Made by a program: the position numbers and the translations under genes. Shown here in pieces: positions 35,989 through 44,310 of a DNA stretch of 64,000 bases. The DNA comes from CAWICD01 sp052267165 (GTDB taxonomy: Bacteria > Vulcanimicrobiota > Vulcanimicrobiia > Vulcanimicrobiales > Vulcanimicrobiaceae). The notes beneath the pieces are model-generated. The model worked only from the letters and a program-made list of their open reading frames with translations. It had not been told where the DNA came from and searched no databases. Each line of letters opens with the position of its first letter. Position 1 is the first letter of the stretch. The stretch spans positions 17,208-81,207 of the forward strand of contig JBKQHO010000052.1 of the NCBI GenBank assembly GCA_052267165.1, written 5' to 3'.

Positions 35989-36848
35989 GCTCCAGCTCGC
36001 ATTCGTTTGCAGTAGTCGACGTCGGAACAGATCCAGCGGTGTTCGTCCGTGGCGTCGTCCTCGACGAGGAAGGTCGCAGCCGCGCCGCAGAGCGCGCAAG
36101 CGCTTCCACTGCGCTCGATCTCGAAGGGCCGGTCCTCGAAGGTGACGGGCGCAACGCGCGTGTAGGGCGGCACCGCGTAGACGATCGCTTCGCGGCCCGC
36201 CCCGAAGAGCGAGACGAACGGTGCGCCGTCGAGCCGCATGACGTCGTGCCGCGGTATCGGGCTCGGGCTCATCACGTACGTGTCGTTGACGACGACGGGA
36301 TGGCTGTGCGAGAACGACGAGTGGTCGCGCCGCGCTAAGTCTTCGTACAGGTAGAGCCAGATCGGCGCGTAATCGCGTTCGGCGTGCAGGCGGCGCGTCA
36401 CCGACGGGCGCGCGTCGACGATGCGCAACGGATCGGCGATCGGCACTTGAAAGACGAGCACCTGCTCCTCGTGCAGCGCGTCTTCGGGGATGCGGTGACG
36501 CGTTTGAATGAGCGTCGCGGCGCGCGCGTCGCTGGTCGTCGCCACGCCGGTCGTGCGGCGGACCAAGTCCCGGATCGCGATCGCGTTCATGCTCTCGTCG
36601 TCGCCTTGGTCGTACACCTTGACGACGTCCTCGGCGACCAGCGTGGAGAGCGTCACCTGCAGCCCGCCGCTTCCCCAGCCGCGCGCGACCGGCATCTCGC
36701 GCGAAGCGAAGGGCACTTGATGGCCCGGCAGGCAGATCGCTTTGAGCAGCGCGCGGCGCACGTCGCGTTTGGCCGACTCGTCGAGATAGGCGAAGCGGTA
36801 GCCCGTGCTGCGGCTCCCGCGCCGCGCGAGCTCGGCGACGTTATTCAT
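35985..36848 (-). CDS. phnJ: C-P lyase catalytic subunit PhnJ
   Basis: PhnJ is the radical SAM enzyme that breaks the carbon-phosphorus bond of ribose 1-methylphosphonate 5-phosphate. The 287-residue protein carries the non-canonical cluster/catalytic cysteines in its C-terminus: Cys251 and Cys254 (CALC), Cys274 and Cys280 (CSDVDYC). They correspond to E. coli Cys241, Cys244, Cys266 and Cys272. The N-terminal SGYRF-like start (STGYRFAYLDESAKRDVRRA) and VPFASREMPVARGWGSGG are also conserved. All catalytic residues appear present, so the operon should encode a working lyase. Confidence 0.97.
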   Translation of the reverse strand: MNNVAELARRGSRSTGYRFAYLDESAKRDVRRALLKAICLPGHQVPFASREMPVARGWGSGGLQVTLSTLVAEDVVKVYDQGDDESMNAIAIRDLVRRTTGVATTSDARAATLIQTRHRIPEDALHEEQVLVFQVPIADPLRIVDARPSVTRRLHAERDYAPIWLYLYEDLARRDHSSFSHSHPVVVNDTYVMSPSPIPRHDVMRLDGAPFVSLFGAGREAIVYAVPPYTRVAPVTFEDRPFEIERSGSACALCGAAATFLVEDDATDEHRWICSDVDYCKRMRAGA

Positions 36849-37926
36849 CGCTTCCCTCCACGGCGGCGCGCACGCGCTCGAGCTCGGTGGCGAAGGTCAC
36901 GTGATGCGGGAGCTTGAGGTGTTCGACGAAGCCGGCCGCTTCCTGACCGTCGACGGTCAGCGTCAGGAACTCGCGATCGTCGTACGGTGCGCGCTCGCCG
37001 TCGGCCGCAAGTCCGGCGCGGGCCGCGGCCGCATCGAGCATGGCGCCCGCGATCGCGCGCCGCTCGACGCGTCCGGGCGTCGCGCCGAAACCGAGCGTGA
37101 AGGCGGCATCGGCCTCGCCGTCGTCGTGGACCGCGTAGAGCGCCACCTCGGCGAAGGTCGCGACGAACGAGCCGACCACGAAGCGCTCTCCGGTGTCGGG
37201 TCGCTCGAGGCACACCGGAACCTCGCCCGTGCGCAGCTCGACGAGCGTCGGGTCGCGGCGCTGGCCGTAACCGCGAATCCCGCCGTACGCGAGCGCCGTC
37301 AGCGCGCCCGTCTCCCCGCGCGCCAGACTCTGCAGAAAGGGACCGCGCTCGGTCTTCGGCGTCGTCGTGCGCGTGATGTCGTCGGCCTGCGCGAGCTCAC
37401 ACGCGGCCAGCAGTCCTTCCGCGGCGAGCGTCGCGTGCGCCGGGGGCAGACGGTCCGGCAGGGCGGCCGCATCTCCTGCGAACGGCGCATCGGCCGAATC
37501 GAACCGTGCGGGCGCGGCGTCGCATGCTCCGGTCGCGCGGTCGAAGTCGAGCAGACGGCGCTCGTAGTCGCGCGAGGCGCCGAGGAACTGTCCTCCGCGC
37601 GGCTCGGCGAAAGCTGGCGTGATGCGGCGCAGCGGCCGCCAATCCGCGGGTGACGTGCGAAGGTGCGCGCGCCGCGGCAACATCGCCGACCATGCGCGCA
37701 CCAGCGATACGGCTCGCGCGAGATCGCCTTGGGCTTGCGCGAAGGCGCGCGCGCAGACCCGCGGTTCGACGATGCCGGCCTCGGCCATGATTTGATCGAC
37801 GATCAGCGGATAACGCTGGATAAGGCCGGAGAACTCGTCCTCGCCGCCCTCGGGCGCGCGCGACGCGAGCAGTTCGGCTGCCGCCTGAACTGCCGCCTCG
37901 CGGTTGGCGACCGTGGTGTACCCCAT
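36841..37926 (-). CDS. phnI: Carbon-phosphorus lyase core subunit PhnI
   Basis: PhnI is the nucleosidase subunit that, with PhnG, PhnH and PhnL, displaces adenine from ATP to form ribose methylphosphonate triphosphate. The 361-residue protein has typical conserved parts: MGYTTVANREAAVQAAAELL, EAGIVEPRVCARAFAQAQGD, TPAFAEPRGGQFLGASRDYE, AYGGIRGYGQRRDPTLVELR and KLPHHVTFATELERVRAA near the end. Start ATG 37926 shares a base with the phnH stop (TGATG); the 3' end overlaps phnJ by 8 bases. Confidence 0.96.
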   Translation of the reverse strand: MGYTTVANREAAVQAAAELLASRAPEGGEDEFSGLIQRYPLIVDQIMAEAGIVEPRVCARAFAQAQGDLARAVSLVRAWSAMLPRRAHLRTSPADWRPLRRITPAFAEPRGGQFLGASRDYERRLLDFDRATGACDAAPARFDSADAPFAGDAAALPDRLPPAHATLAAEGLLAACELAQADDITRTTTPKTERGPFLQSLARGETGALTALAYGGIRGYGQRRDPTLVELRTGEVPVCLERPDTGERFVVGSFVATFAEVALYAVHDDGEADAAFTLGFGATPGRVERRAIAGAMLDAAAARAGLAADGERAPYDDREFLTLTVDGQEAAGFVEHLKLPHHVTFATELERVRAAVEGSDE

Positions 37927-38465
37927 CAGTCGAGCACCTCGAGCACCGTCGAACGCGGCAGTCCGAGCAACGTCCCATCGTCGCAGCACAGCAGCAGGTC
38001 GACGCCGCAGGGATAGTCGCGGCACGCCGAATCGCGTACGGCCAGCGCTTCGCGGTCGAGCGGCAGGTCGACCGCGAGAGCGCCGTCGACGCCGGGGCCG
38101 CGCAGACGCACGCGCGTGCGCGGCGCCGCATCGCAGGCCGCAATCACGACGGTCGCACCCTCCTGCGGAGATTCCTCGCTGCCGCGCGGAGCGGTCGCGA
38201 TCAGCGGCGCGGGCGGCACGCCGGCCGGCACGTGGACGTAGCCCTCGCCTTCGGCGCCGCGGCCGTCGTCGAAGACCGCGGCGATGACGAGCCTTGCGTT
38301 TGCCTCGGCGGCGCCCATCCCCGCGTCGGCCGGAGCGTGACGCGGTCGACCCGGATACGCGAAAGCCAGCAGCGCTGCGCGGAACGCCGCGTGCAGCGTC
38401 TCGTCGCGAGCGACGGCAGTATTCCATCCTCGCTGCGCCGCGGAAGGGTACCTACCGCCGTTCAT
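37926..38465 (-). CDS. phnH: Carbon-phosphorus lyase core subunit PhnH
   Basis: PhnH, 179 residues, is a structural subunit of the PhnGHIJ complex with a PLP-transferase-like fold lacking cofactor. Typical elements are AFRAALLAFAYPGRP near the N-terminus, LRGPGVDG and the C-terminal PCGVDLLLCCDDGTLLGLPR followed by STV, which is strongly conserved. Slightly shorter than E. coli PhnH (194). It lies between phnG and phnI with single-base or near overlaps. Confidence 0.93.
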   Translation of the reverse strand: MNGGRYPSAAQRGWNTAVARDETLHAAFRAALLAFAYPGRPRHAPADAGMGAAEANARLVIAAVFDDGRGAEGEGYVHVPAGVPPAPLIATAPRGSEESPQEGATVVIAACDAAPRTRVRLRGPGVDGALAVDLPLDREALAVRDSACRDYPCGVDLLLCCDDGTLLGLPRSTVLEVLD

Positions 38466-38851
38466 CAGACGCGGGTCCTGGCCACGCCGCGCGCCTGCGC
38501 CTCGCGGGCCTGCCGTTCGGCTTCCAAGGCCTCTGCGGCGAGCCGGGTGACGGCGTCGCTCGGCCGCGCATCGCAGACTGCCGAAGCCACGGCGGCTTCG
38601 CGGTCGAAGCCCATCACGCAGCCCCAGCCCTCGGTGCCGTCGAGCTGCACGCGCGCGGTCGTGATCGCGACCTCGGTAAAGCAGAACGTGCCGGCGCGGC
38701 TTTCCAGCTCGAGCATGATCGTGCCGGGCTCCGGTGCCTCGAGCAACTCGACCGCCGTGCCTTGCAACGCGCGGTCGGCGAGCGCCAGCAACGCCTCACG
38801 CTGCACGCGTGCGGCGGCGGCCAGCCCTGCCGAACGTTCCTCGGCCGTCAC
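38465..38851 (-). CDS. phnG: Carbon-phosphorus lyase core subunit PhnG
   Basis: PhnG, 128 residues here (about 150 in E. coli), is the small core subunit. Conserved parts include TFCFTEVAITTARVQLDGTE and WGCVMGFDREAA. GTG start at 38851 overlaps the phnE stop (GTGA). The Ala-rich N-terminus is shortened relative to better-known members. Confidence 0.92.
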   Translation of the reverse strand: MTAEERSAGLAAAARVQREALLALADRALQGTAVELLEAPEPGTIMLELESRAGTFCFTEVAITTARVQLDGTEGWGCVMGFDREAAVASAVCDARPSDAVTRLAAEALEAERQAREAQARGVARTRV

Positions 38852-39657
38852 AGAATCCGCTTGCGCAGCGTCGCGGAGAGCCGTTCGGCCGCCATCACGA
38901 GCGCGAAGTTGACGATCAGATACAAGGCGACGTCGCGGTACTCGAACAGGCTCATCGCCGTGGTGAGCTGGAAGCCGATCCCGCCCGCGCCGACGAAGCC
39001 GAGCACCAGGCTGGAGCGGATGTTCTCGTCGAGCCGATACAAGCCGATGCCGAGCAGTGACGGCGCGACGCCGGGGATTACCGCATGCGTGAACACGGCG
39101 AGCGGGTGCGCGCCGGTCAGCGTCAGCGCCTCGACGGGACCCATGTCCATGTCCTCGATCACCTCGGCGAACAGGCGTCCCAGCATCCCGATCGAGTGCA
39201 CCGAGAGCGCGAGCACGCCGGCGAACGGTCCCAAGCCGACGGCCGTCACGAATAGCAGTGCCCACACCAGGTCCGGGATTGCGCGAAAGACGGCGATCAG
39301 CGAGCGCGCGAGCGAATAGAGCGCCTTCGATGGCGTCATGTTGCGCGCGGCCAGGACTGCGAGCGGCATCGCGAAGACGATCGCTGCGGCGGTGCCCAGG
39401 ATCGCCGTGTCGAGCGTGACGAGCGACGGCCACCACGCCGACGCGAAGGCCGCGAGGTTCGGCGGCCAGGAACGGCGCAGGATGTCGGCCATGCCGGCGG
39501 CGCCGGTGATGAGATCCTGCGGGCGGGAATGCGTTACCAGTACGGCTTGGCCGACCAGTGCCACGACCCCGAGTGCGATCGCCAGCCGAACGACGAAGTC
39601 GTTGCGCCCCGGAAGTGCGAGCGCCGGTTCGCTCGTGACCGCCGCCGCGGCTCTCAC
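38848..39657 (-). CDS. phnE: Phosphonate ABC transporter permease PhnE
   Basis: A 269-residue inner-membrane permease with about six transmembrane helices and the ABC coupling loop VEALTLTGAHPLAVFTHAVI followed by PGV (the EAA motif). Family hallmarks: FRAIPDLVWALLFVTAVGLG and ALSVHSIGMLGRLFAEVIED. With PhnC and PhnD it imports phosphonates or phosphite. GTG start overlapping the phnC stop. A single permease gene is present, so it should act as a homodimer. Confidence 0.94.
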   Translation of the reverse strand: MRAAAAVTSEPALALPGRNDFVVRLAIALGVVALVGQAVLVTHSRPQDLITGAAGMADILRRSWPPNLAAFASAWWPSLVTLDTAILGTAAAIVFAMPLAVLAARNMTPSKALYSLARSLIAVFRAIPDLVWALLFVTAVGLGPFAGVLALSVHSIGMLGRLFAEVIEDMDMGPVEALTLTGAHPLAVFTHAVIPGVAPSLLGIGLYRLDENIRSSLVLGFVGAGGIGFQLTTAMSLFEYRDVALYLIVNFALVMAAERLSATLRKRIL

Positions 39658-40415
39658 GCAGCGACTTCGCCGTAGAGCGAGGTCACCAGCTCCATGGGCA
39701 CGCGCGCCGACGGCAAATCGAACGCGACCGAGCCGCGCCGCAAGCCCAGGATGCGGTCGGCGTAGCGCAATGCGAGCTCGGGTTGGTGAAGCACCGCAAG
39801 GACAGCCAGCTCGTGCTCGCGTGCTAGCCGCTGCAACAGCGCCAAGACCGTCTCGGCGGCCTCGGGGTCGAGGCTGGCCACCGGCTCGTCGGCCAGCAGC
39901 ACCCGCGGCTCCTGCGCGAGCGCGCGCGCGATCGCGACGCGCTGCGCTTGGCCGCCGGAGAGCGTGCTCGCGCGCTGCATGGCGAGCGAGGTCAAGCCGA
40001 CCGTTTGCAGGTGGCGATACGCTGCCGGCAGTTCGCGCCGCGGCAGCGCGCCGAGCCGCGTGCGCAAGTCGTCGCAGCGACCCAGCGCCCCGCCCGCGAC
40101 GTTCGATAGCACGCTGCTGCGTTTGACGAGGTTGGCGTGCTGCGAGACGATCGCGACGGCGCGGCGCGCGCGCTGCAGCGTCTTGCCGGAAAGCCTCGCC
40201 AGGTCGTTGCCCGCGACGTCGATCGTGCCCGTTCCGGGCGTCAACAGGCGCACGATGCAGCGCAGCAAGGTCGATTTACCGCTGCCGTTCGCGCCGAGGA
40301 TCACCACGAACTCGCCGGCGCGCACGGACAAGCTGACGTCGCGCAAGACGTCGACTCCGGTAGTCGGCCAGCGCAAGCCGAGATTGCGAACCTCAAGAAG
40401 CCGCTCGCCGCTCAC
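39654..40415 (-). CDS. phnC: Phosphonate ABC transporter ATP-binding protein PhnC
   Basis: A 253-residue ABC ATPase. Walker A GANGSGKST, Q-loop IVSQHANLVKR, signature LSGGQAQRVAIARAL, Walker B VLLADEPVASLDPE and H-loop VLHQPEL are all present. GTG start 4 bases after the phnD stop. It energises import by PhnDE. Confidence 0.94.
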   Translation of the reverse strand: MSGERLLEVRNLGLRWPTTGVDVLRDVSLSVRAGEFVVILGANGSGKSTLLRCIVRLLTPGTGTIDVAGNDLARLSGKTLQRARRAVAIVSQHANLVKRSSVLSNVAGGALGRCDDLRTRLGALPRRELPAAYRHLQTVGLTSLAMQRASTLSGGQAQRVAIARALAQEPRVLLADEPVASLDPEAAETVLALLQRLAREHELAVLAVLHQPELALRYADRILGLRRGSVAFDLPSARVPMELVTSLYGEVAA

Positions 40416-40419
40416 GGGC

Positions 40420-41328
40420 TTAGTGGTCGAGATTGGCCTGATCGAAGTTCATCGTCTTGACGAGATCGCGAACTTGATCGTACGCGCTGTCGCTCTGCGA
40501 AATGTACTTCGTGGTTCCTTTGGCCGGGAGCACTTTGACCAGATCCGGGGGAAGCTGCGAGAAGTCGAGCGTCATGAAGGCGTCGACGATCCGCTTCTTG
40601 AGCGGTGCCGGCAGCGTGCGCCGGATCGCGACCGGGTCGTTAGGGATCGGAGCGGAACGCCACAGCGTGAGGTAGTCGCCGGCGGCATACTCGCCGACTT
40701 GCGTGGCCGCGTCGATCTCTTGGCTGTTGAGCTCGCCCGCGTCGACCTTGTGATTGCGGATCGCCTCGAACGACGAGGTGTGGCTGCCCGCATAGACCGG
40801 TTTGACCGCGGCGTCGGGATCGATCCCGTTCTTACGCAGGGCGTAGGCGGGGAAGAGGTGCCCCGAGGTCGAGGCCGGATCGGAATAGGCGAAGGAACGG
40901 CCGACGACGTCCTTGAGCGTGCTGAGGCCCGAGCCTTTCCAGGTGACGATGCTGGCGGTGTAGGTGCTCGGGTTGCCGTTCGCGTCGTCGTAGGTGGCGA
41001 AGACGTCGGCGCCGGCCAGCTCGTGCGCGAAGACGTAGCCGAGCGGACCGAACTCGGCTACGTCCAGCTTGCCGTTGCGCATCGCTTCGATCTCAGCGTT
41101 GTAGCTCGGCGTGATGAACACGTCGACCGGACAGCCGATCTTGGCGGCCAGCAGCTTCGAAAGCGACTCGTAGACCGGCGTGAGCCGGGCTGACGCCTCG
41201 TAGGGCTCGACCCCGAAGCGGACGGTGCCCCCTTCGGGACAATCGGCGGCAAAGGCGGCCGCGCCGGTCGCGAGCGACGCGCAGACAAATGCCGCGGCGA
41301 GCGAACAGCGAACCAATAAACCACGCAT
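40420..41328 (-). CDS. phnD: Phosphonate ABC transporter substrate-binding protein PhnD
   Basis: A 302-residue periplasmic binding protein with a signal peptide (1-27, cleavage after AFA). The PhnD/PtxB fold is shown by VRFGVEPYEASARLTPVYES, the substrate-binding region DVAEFGPLGYVFAHELAGAD and FAYSDPASTSGHLFPAYALR. It captures phosphonates (or phosphite) for the ABC importer. First gene of a ~9.7-kb phn operon; AAGGGAG lies about 12 bases before the ATG and a Pho-box-like repeat lies 58-78 bases upstream. Confidence 0.94.
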   Translation of the reverse strand: MRGLLVRCSLAAAFVCASLATGAAAFAADCPEGGTVRFGVEPYEASARLTPVYESLSKLLAAKIGCPVDVFITPSYNAEIEAMRNGKLDVAEFGPLGYVFAHELAGADVFATYDDANGNPSTYTASIVTWKGSGLSTLKDVVGRSFAYSDPASTSGHLFPAYALRKNGIDPDAAVKPVYAGSHTSSFEAIRNHKVDAGELNSQEIDAATQVGEYAAGDYLTLWRSAPIPNDPVAIRRTLPAPLKKRIVDAFMTLDFSQLPPDLVKVLPAKGTTKYISQSDSAYDQVRDLVKTMNFDQANLDH

Positions 41329-41385
41329 CACGACGAGCGTCTCCCTTTCGAAGCGCAAGGTGCTTACAAACGACACCATGCGTCG

Positions 41386-41406
41386 GCAAGGTTAAAGCAA
41401 GGTTAG
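41386..41406 (-). promoter_or_regulatory. Pho-box-like direct repeat upstream of phn operon
   Basis: On the minus strand the sequence reads CTAACCTTGCTTTAACCTTGC, two TAACCTTGC units 11 bases apart, 58 bases or more upstream of phnD. A further ACCTTGC occurs 31 bases nearer the gene (41355-41361). TTAACCT direct repeats at 11-bp spacing are the known form of PhoB/SphR boxes in several phyla, and phn operons are classical phosphate-starvation genes. Confidence 0.5.
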
Positions 41407-41448
41407 CCCTAGCTCAACGTTTGCTTATCTCGCCCTACGGTGGCGATA

Positions 41449-41697
41449 TTAGGAGCGGTTGTCGCGGATCGCGGCGCGGACGTGGAAGATCGCACCGTCG
41501 ATGTCATGCTTCGCGTCGCCGCGCAGTGTGAGGGCGGCGGGGTTTTGCTCCTCACGCGTCACGTCGTAGCGGGCCCGCTGCAAGGCATCGAGCGCGCGCT
41601 GCAAGCGGCCGTGGTGGTCGAGGCCCGGAGCGTCTCGGCGAGCAAGCAGCTCTAATAAGCGCCTAACCTGGCAGCTTGGCCGAGGCAACCAGACTTG
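41449..41697 (-). CDS. Possible small hypothetical protein upstream of phnD
   Basis: A frame open from TTG 41697 encodes ~82 residues ending in LTLRGDAKHDIDGAIFHVRA AIRDNRS; the last ~65 residues look like a natural mixed charged/hydrophobic protein. No family recognised and the start is uncertain. An overlapping plus-strand frame (41440-41655) is probably its shadow. It lies on the same strand as phnD but upstream of the Pho-box-like repeat. Confidence 0.35.
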   Translation of the reverse strand, partial: QVWLPRPSCQVRRLLELLARRDAPGLDHHGRLQRALDALQRARYDVTREEQNPAALTLRGDAKHDIDGAIFHVRAAIRDNRS

Positions 41698-42048
41698 CTC
41701 GGGCAGGCGAGCGTAGCAGGCCGCTCGTGCGAGCGAGCTTCGCGAGGGTCTCGTCAGCGTCCCACTCGCGGTTCGGGTGCTTGTTCGGCTCGGCCACGCG
41801 CGCACGCGTGCGTAGCTTGATGCAACTCGTGCAGCGCGTTCATTGCAATTCGAAAGGCGACTGCTCAATGTTTTTGACGGCCGCCACATTTTTGGATTTA
41901 GCGCGGCAGCCAACATTGGGCTATTTGCTCACATATGAACTATTAAGTTTCCGTAATGATGAGCCGAAAGGTCGTATAGCGGTAGTTAGCTCCGCTCCAC
42001 TTCAACGGATGGCAATAGCTCCTAACGCTAAGGAAGGCGGATCAGAGT
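41698..42048. other. Intergenic region, partly AT-richer
   Basis: About 350 bases with no convincing gene. The part from about 41860 on is visibly richer in A and T than the surroundings, which may mark acquired DNA or the promoter region of the KGG protein gene. No tRNA-like fold, repeat or insertion-sequence end was recognised. Confidence 0.4.
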
Positions 42049-42378
42049 ATGTCGATAACGGAACCTAAGACCGGCGCGGGGATGACGGTGCGCGAGGCTG
42101 GTCAAAAGGGCGGAGAAACGGTAAAGCGCAAATACGGGTCTGAGTTCTATGAAGCGATCGGTCGAAAGGGTGGCCAAGCGACGCGAAATACGCACGGCTC
42201 CGAATTCTACGAGTCGATCGGTAAGAAGGGCGGCAAGAAGGGCGGCGAAGCGACGCGCGACCGTTACGGGCCGGCTTTCTACGAACACATCGGGCAAAAG
42301 GGTGGTCAAAAGGTCAAGCAATTGATCGAGGCAGGTAAGAAGGCAGCGGCCGAACGAGAGAGTTCGAAGTCTTCTTGA
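42049..42378 (+). CDS. KGG-repeat stress-response protein (Em-like/GsiB-like)
   Basis: A 109-residue hydrophilic protein of three to four KGG repeats: AGQKGGETVKRKYGSEFYEA, IGRKGGQATRNTHGSEFYES, IGKKGGKKGGEATRDRYGPA and IGQKGGQK. The repeats resemble plant Em group 1 LEA proteins and the Bacillus general stress protein GsiB; such proteins are linked to desiccation or stress tolerance. AAGGAAGG lies about 13 bases upstream of the ATG. No membrane segment. The downstream Lys-rich helix may bind nucleic acid (inference). Confidence 0.85.
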   Translation: MSITEPKTGAGMTVREAGQKGGETVKRKYGSEFYEAIGRKGGQATRNTHGSEFYESIGKKGGKKGGEATRDRYGPAFYEHIGQKGGQKVKQLIEAGKKAAAERESSKSS

Positions 42379-42453
42379 GTTCCATCAGGTACGTCCTGGC
42401 CCCAGAGCGATTCCGTCCAGCCGCAAGCAGTCCGCTGACTGCGGTCGGGGACG

Positions 42454-42732
42454 ATGAGTGTCGAGCCCAAGGTCATCGGCGCCATTGCGCCGCAGCGCGA
42501 GACGAGAACGTCCGGCGCGTTTTTCGAAAGGCCGTCGGGCTCGTCAGCGCTTGAAATGAACCGCGATTCCGCGGGTTCAGGCGAATCGCCATTCGTGACG
42601 TGCGAAGCCGGCGGATGCTGCGTGCGCGGCGCCGCGCTCGACCGGCTCGTCACGTCACCGAAGAGCGGTTTGCCGGTCCTCGCCGAAGGCTCAAAGGGCG
42701 GATCGACCGGTTTGCCCTATGATGCGGCATGA
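42454..42732 (+). CDS. Possible hypothetical protein, 92 aa
   Basis: The frame MSVEPKVIGAIAPQRETRTS... is composed of Ser/Gly/Glu-rich sequence with Cys residues (CEAGGCCVRG) and resembles no family I know. Its stop overlaps the ATG of the following gene as ATGA (42729-42732), which hints at translational coupling, but the sequence is low in predicted structure and may be non-coding. The stretch 42379-42453 shows nothing else. Confidence 0.3.
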   Translation: MSVEPKVIGAIAPQRETRTSGAFFERPSGSSALEMNRDSAGSGESPFVTCEAGGCCVRGAALDRLVTSPKSGLPVLAEGSKGGSTGLPYDAA

Positions 42733-43385
42733 AAGCTTTCATCGTGGGCGTCTTTGTGCTGCTGTTGGGCGGCGGCGCCTCGGCGGCCTCGAGGGAACCG
42801 CCGCTCGACGCCGACGTCCTCATTCAGGCCGGGCACCAGGGCCGGCCTGACTGCGGCTCGGAACCGGCTTCCCTTTGCAGCAACACCGGCGCGCCGGGCG
42901 AGATCACCTGGACGCCCATCGTCGCCGACGAGGCCACCAAGGTCTTGCGGGCGGCGGGCGTGCGGGTCTTGCGCGAAAACGCCGACCTGCAAGGCCGCCA
43001 CTATCGGGTGCGCGACGCCGTCTTCATCCATTTCGACGGCAGCGAACAGCCGTGCTCGACCGCCGCGTCGGTCGGCTATCCGGAAGCCGCTAACGGATGG
43101 CCCGAACCGGCACGTTCGAAGGAAGCGGCGACCTCATGGAAGGCGCTGTATGGCCGAACGTTTCCGTTTGGCTTCGAGCAGGACAATTTTACGGAGTCGC
43201 TGCGCAAGTACTACGGGTTCAAGCACGTCATCGTCTCCGACGCGGCCTTCGTGCTGGAAGGCGGCGAGATCACCTGCCCGAAGCAGCGCGATTGGCTGAA
43301 GAATCGCCTCGCGTGGGAAGGCGATCTGCTCGCGTATTTCTTGAGCCGGCGCGTCGGCGTCGGCTACGTGCCGCTGCCGAAGTAG
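42729..43385 (+). CDS. Exported N-acetylmuramoyl-L-alanine amidase-like protein
   Basis: A 218-residue exported protein (signal 1-19). The mature start DVLIQAGHQGRPDCG resembles the Amidase_3 zinc site (VxIDAGHGG), and the later FIHFDGSEQPCS resembles the H-N/S-D ligand region; the WTPIVADEATKVLRAAGVRVLRE helix fits the family. The normal catalytic Glu is not identifiable with confidence. It would cleave peptide side chains from peptidoglycan, or be a non-catalytic relative. Followed 4 bases later by a membrane-protein gene. Confidence 0.6.
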   Translation: MKAFIVGVFVLLLGGGASAASREPPLDADVLIQAGHQGRPDCGSEPASLCSNTGAPGEITWTPIVADEATKVLRAAGVRVLRENADLQGRHYRVRDAVFIHFDGSEQPCSTAASVGYPEAANGWPEPARSKEAATSWKALYGRTFPFGFEQDNFTESLRKYYGFKHVIVSDAAFVLEGGEITCPKQRDWLKNRLAWEGDLLAYFLSRRVGVGYVPLPK

Positions 43386-43389
43386 CCGA

Positions 43390-43737
43390 ATGTCTGATCG
43401 TCCCCGGTCGAACGTCACCGGCTTCGTGCTAGCTGAATTCGTGCTCGGCTGCGTCCTGTTCGCGTTGCTCGTGCAGTCGGTGCAGCGCATGACCTGGATC
43501 GCGAGTCACTTCCCGAGGGAGCTCGTCTTGGGAGGGTTGATCGTCGTTGCGGCTGGACTCTTCGAACTGCGCCGAAGGGTGCGATTCGCCTTTGCGACGC
43601 TCGAGCTCTTGGCCGGCATCGGCCTCCTCGCGCTGGCGGCACACGACGCCGGCCGCCAAGGTCTGTGGTTGATCGAGGCCGTTGGCGGCCTGTACGTCGC
43701 CGTCGACAGCTTCGACAACATCGCCAAGGCCGGCTGA
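43390..43737 (+). CDS. Small integral membrane protein, 115 aa
   Basis: A 115-residue protein with about four hydrophobic helices (near 10-30, 45-60, 66-83 and 92-107), no recognised family. It begins 4 bases after the amidase-like gene and is probably co-transcribed with it. Confidence 0.6.
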   Translation: MSDRPRSNVTGFVLAEFVLGCVLFALLVQSVQRMTWIASHFPRELVLGGLIVVAAGLFELRRRVRFAFATLELLAGIGLLALAAHDAGRQGLWLIEAVGGLYVAVDSFDNIAKAG

Positions 43738-43773
43738 CCGGCAGCGGAGTGAAGGCTTCGCCGGGACACCTGG

Positions 43774-44310
43774 ATGAAACCGGGCTCGATGGGGTCGCAT
43801 CCGTCGCGTACTTTCAGGCCTCGCACCGATGCCGACTTGCCGATTTGCGTAGGCCTGCTGCAATCGGTGCACGTAGCCGACGGCTATCCGGCGGTATGGC
43901 CGGATGACGCAGCGGGTTGGTTGACGCCCGGTGGGTTTCTGCGCGGCTGGGTGGCATCACGCGGGTCGACGCTCGTCGGCCACATCGCCGTCGCGACGGT
44001 CGACGGCGAAGGGGATCCGCAGTTCGCGCTGGCGAGCGGGCGCGCGTCCTCGCAGCTCGGAGAGATCAAGCGTTTGTTCGTGGACCCGGCTGCGCGGGGC
44101 GCTGGGATCGCACGCGCGCTGCTGAATGCGGCGGTGCGTGACGTGAGCTCCCGCGGACTGCACGCCGTTCTCGAGACCCGGGCGGATGGAAGCGTCGCGA
44201 TACGGCTTTACGAGCGGGCCGGTTGGCGGCGCATCGGAAGCAGCCTGGCGGCTTGGCACGGAGCCGACGGCGAACGGCCCTTGCTGCATCAGTTCGAGCT
44301 ATCGCTCTGA
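43774..44310 (+). CDS. GNAT family N-acetyltransferase
   Basis: A 178-residue acetyltransferase. The GNAT core is visible: strand-helix start RPRTDADLPICVGLLQSVHV, acetyl-CoA binding IKRLFVDPAARGAGIARALL and the C-terminal ETRADGSVAIRLYERAGWRR. The acceptor substrate is unknown. Its 3' end overlaps that of the convergent SRPBCC gene by 12 bases. Confidence 0.85.
   Translation: MKPGSMGSHPSRTFRPRTDADLPICVGLLQSVHVADGYPAVWPDDAAGWLTPGGFLRGWVASRGSTLVGHIAVATVDGEGDPQFALASGRASSQLGEIKRLFVDPAARGAGIARALLNAAVRDVSSRGLHAVLETRADGSVAIRLYERAGWRRIGSSLAAWHGADGERPLLHQFELSL

Noticed and set aside
41440..41655. 71-codon plus-strand frame upstream of phnD
   Set aside because: Overlaps a somewhat more protein-like minus-strand frame and lacks a ribosome binding site; neither is strong.
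41700..41860. Possible tRNA gene in the region with GGTTCGGGTGC
   Set aside because: The T-loop match is poor and no cloverleaf arms could be paired.
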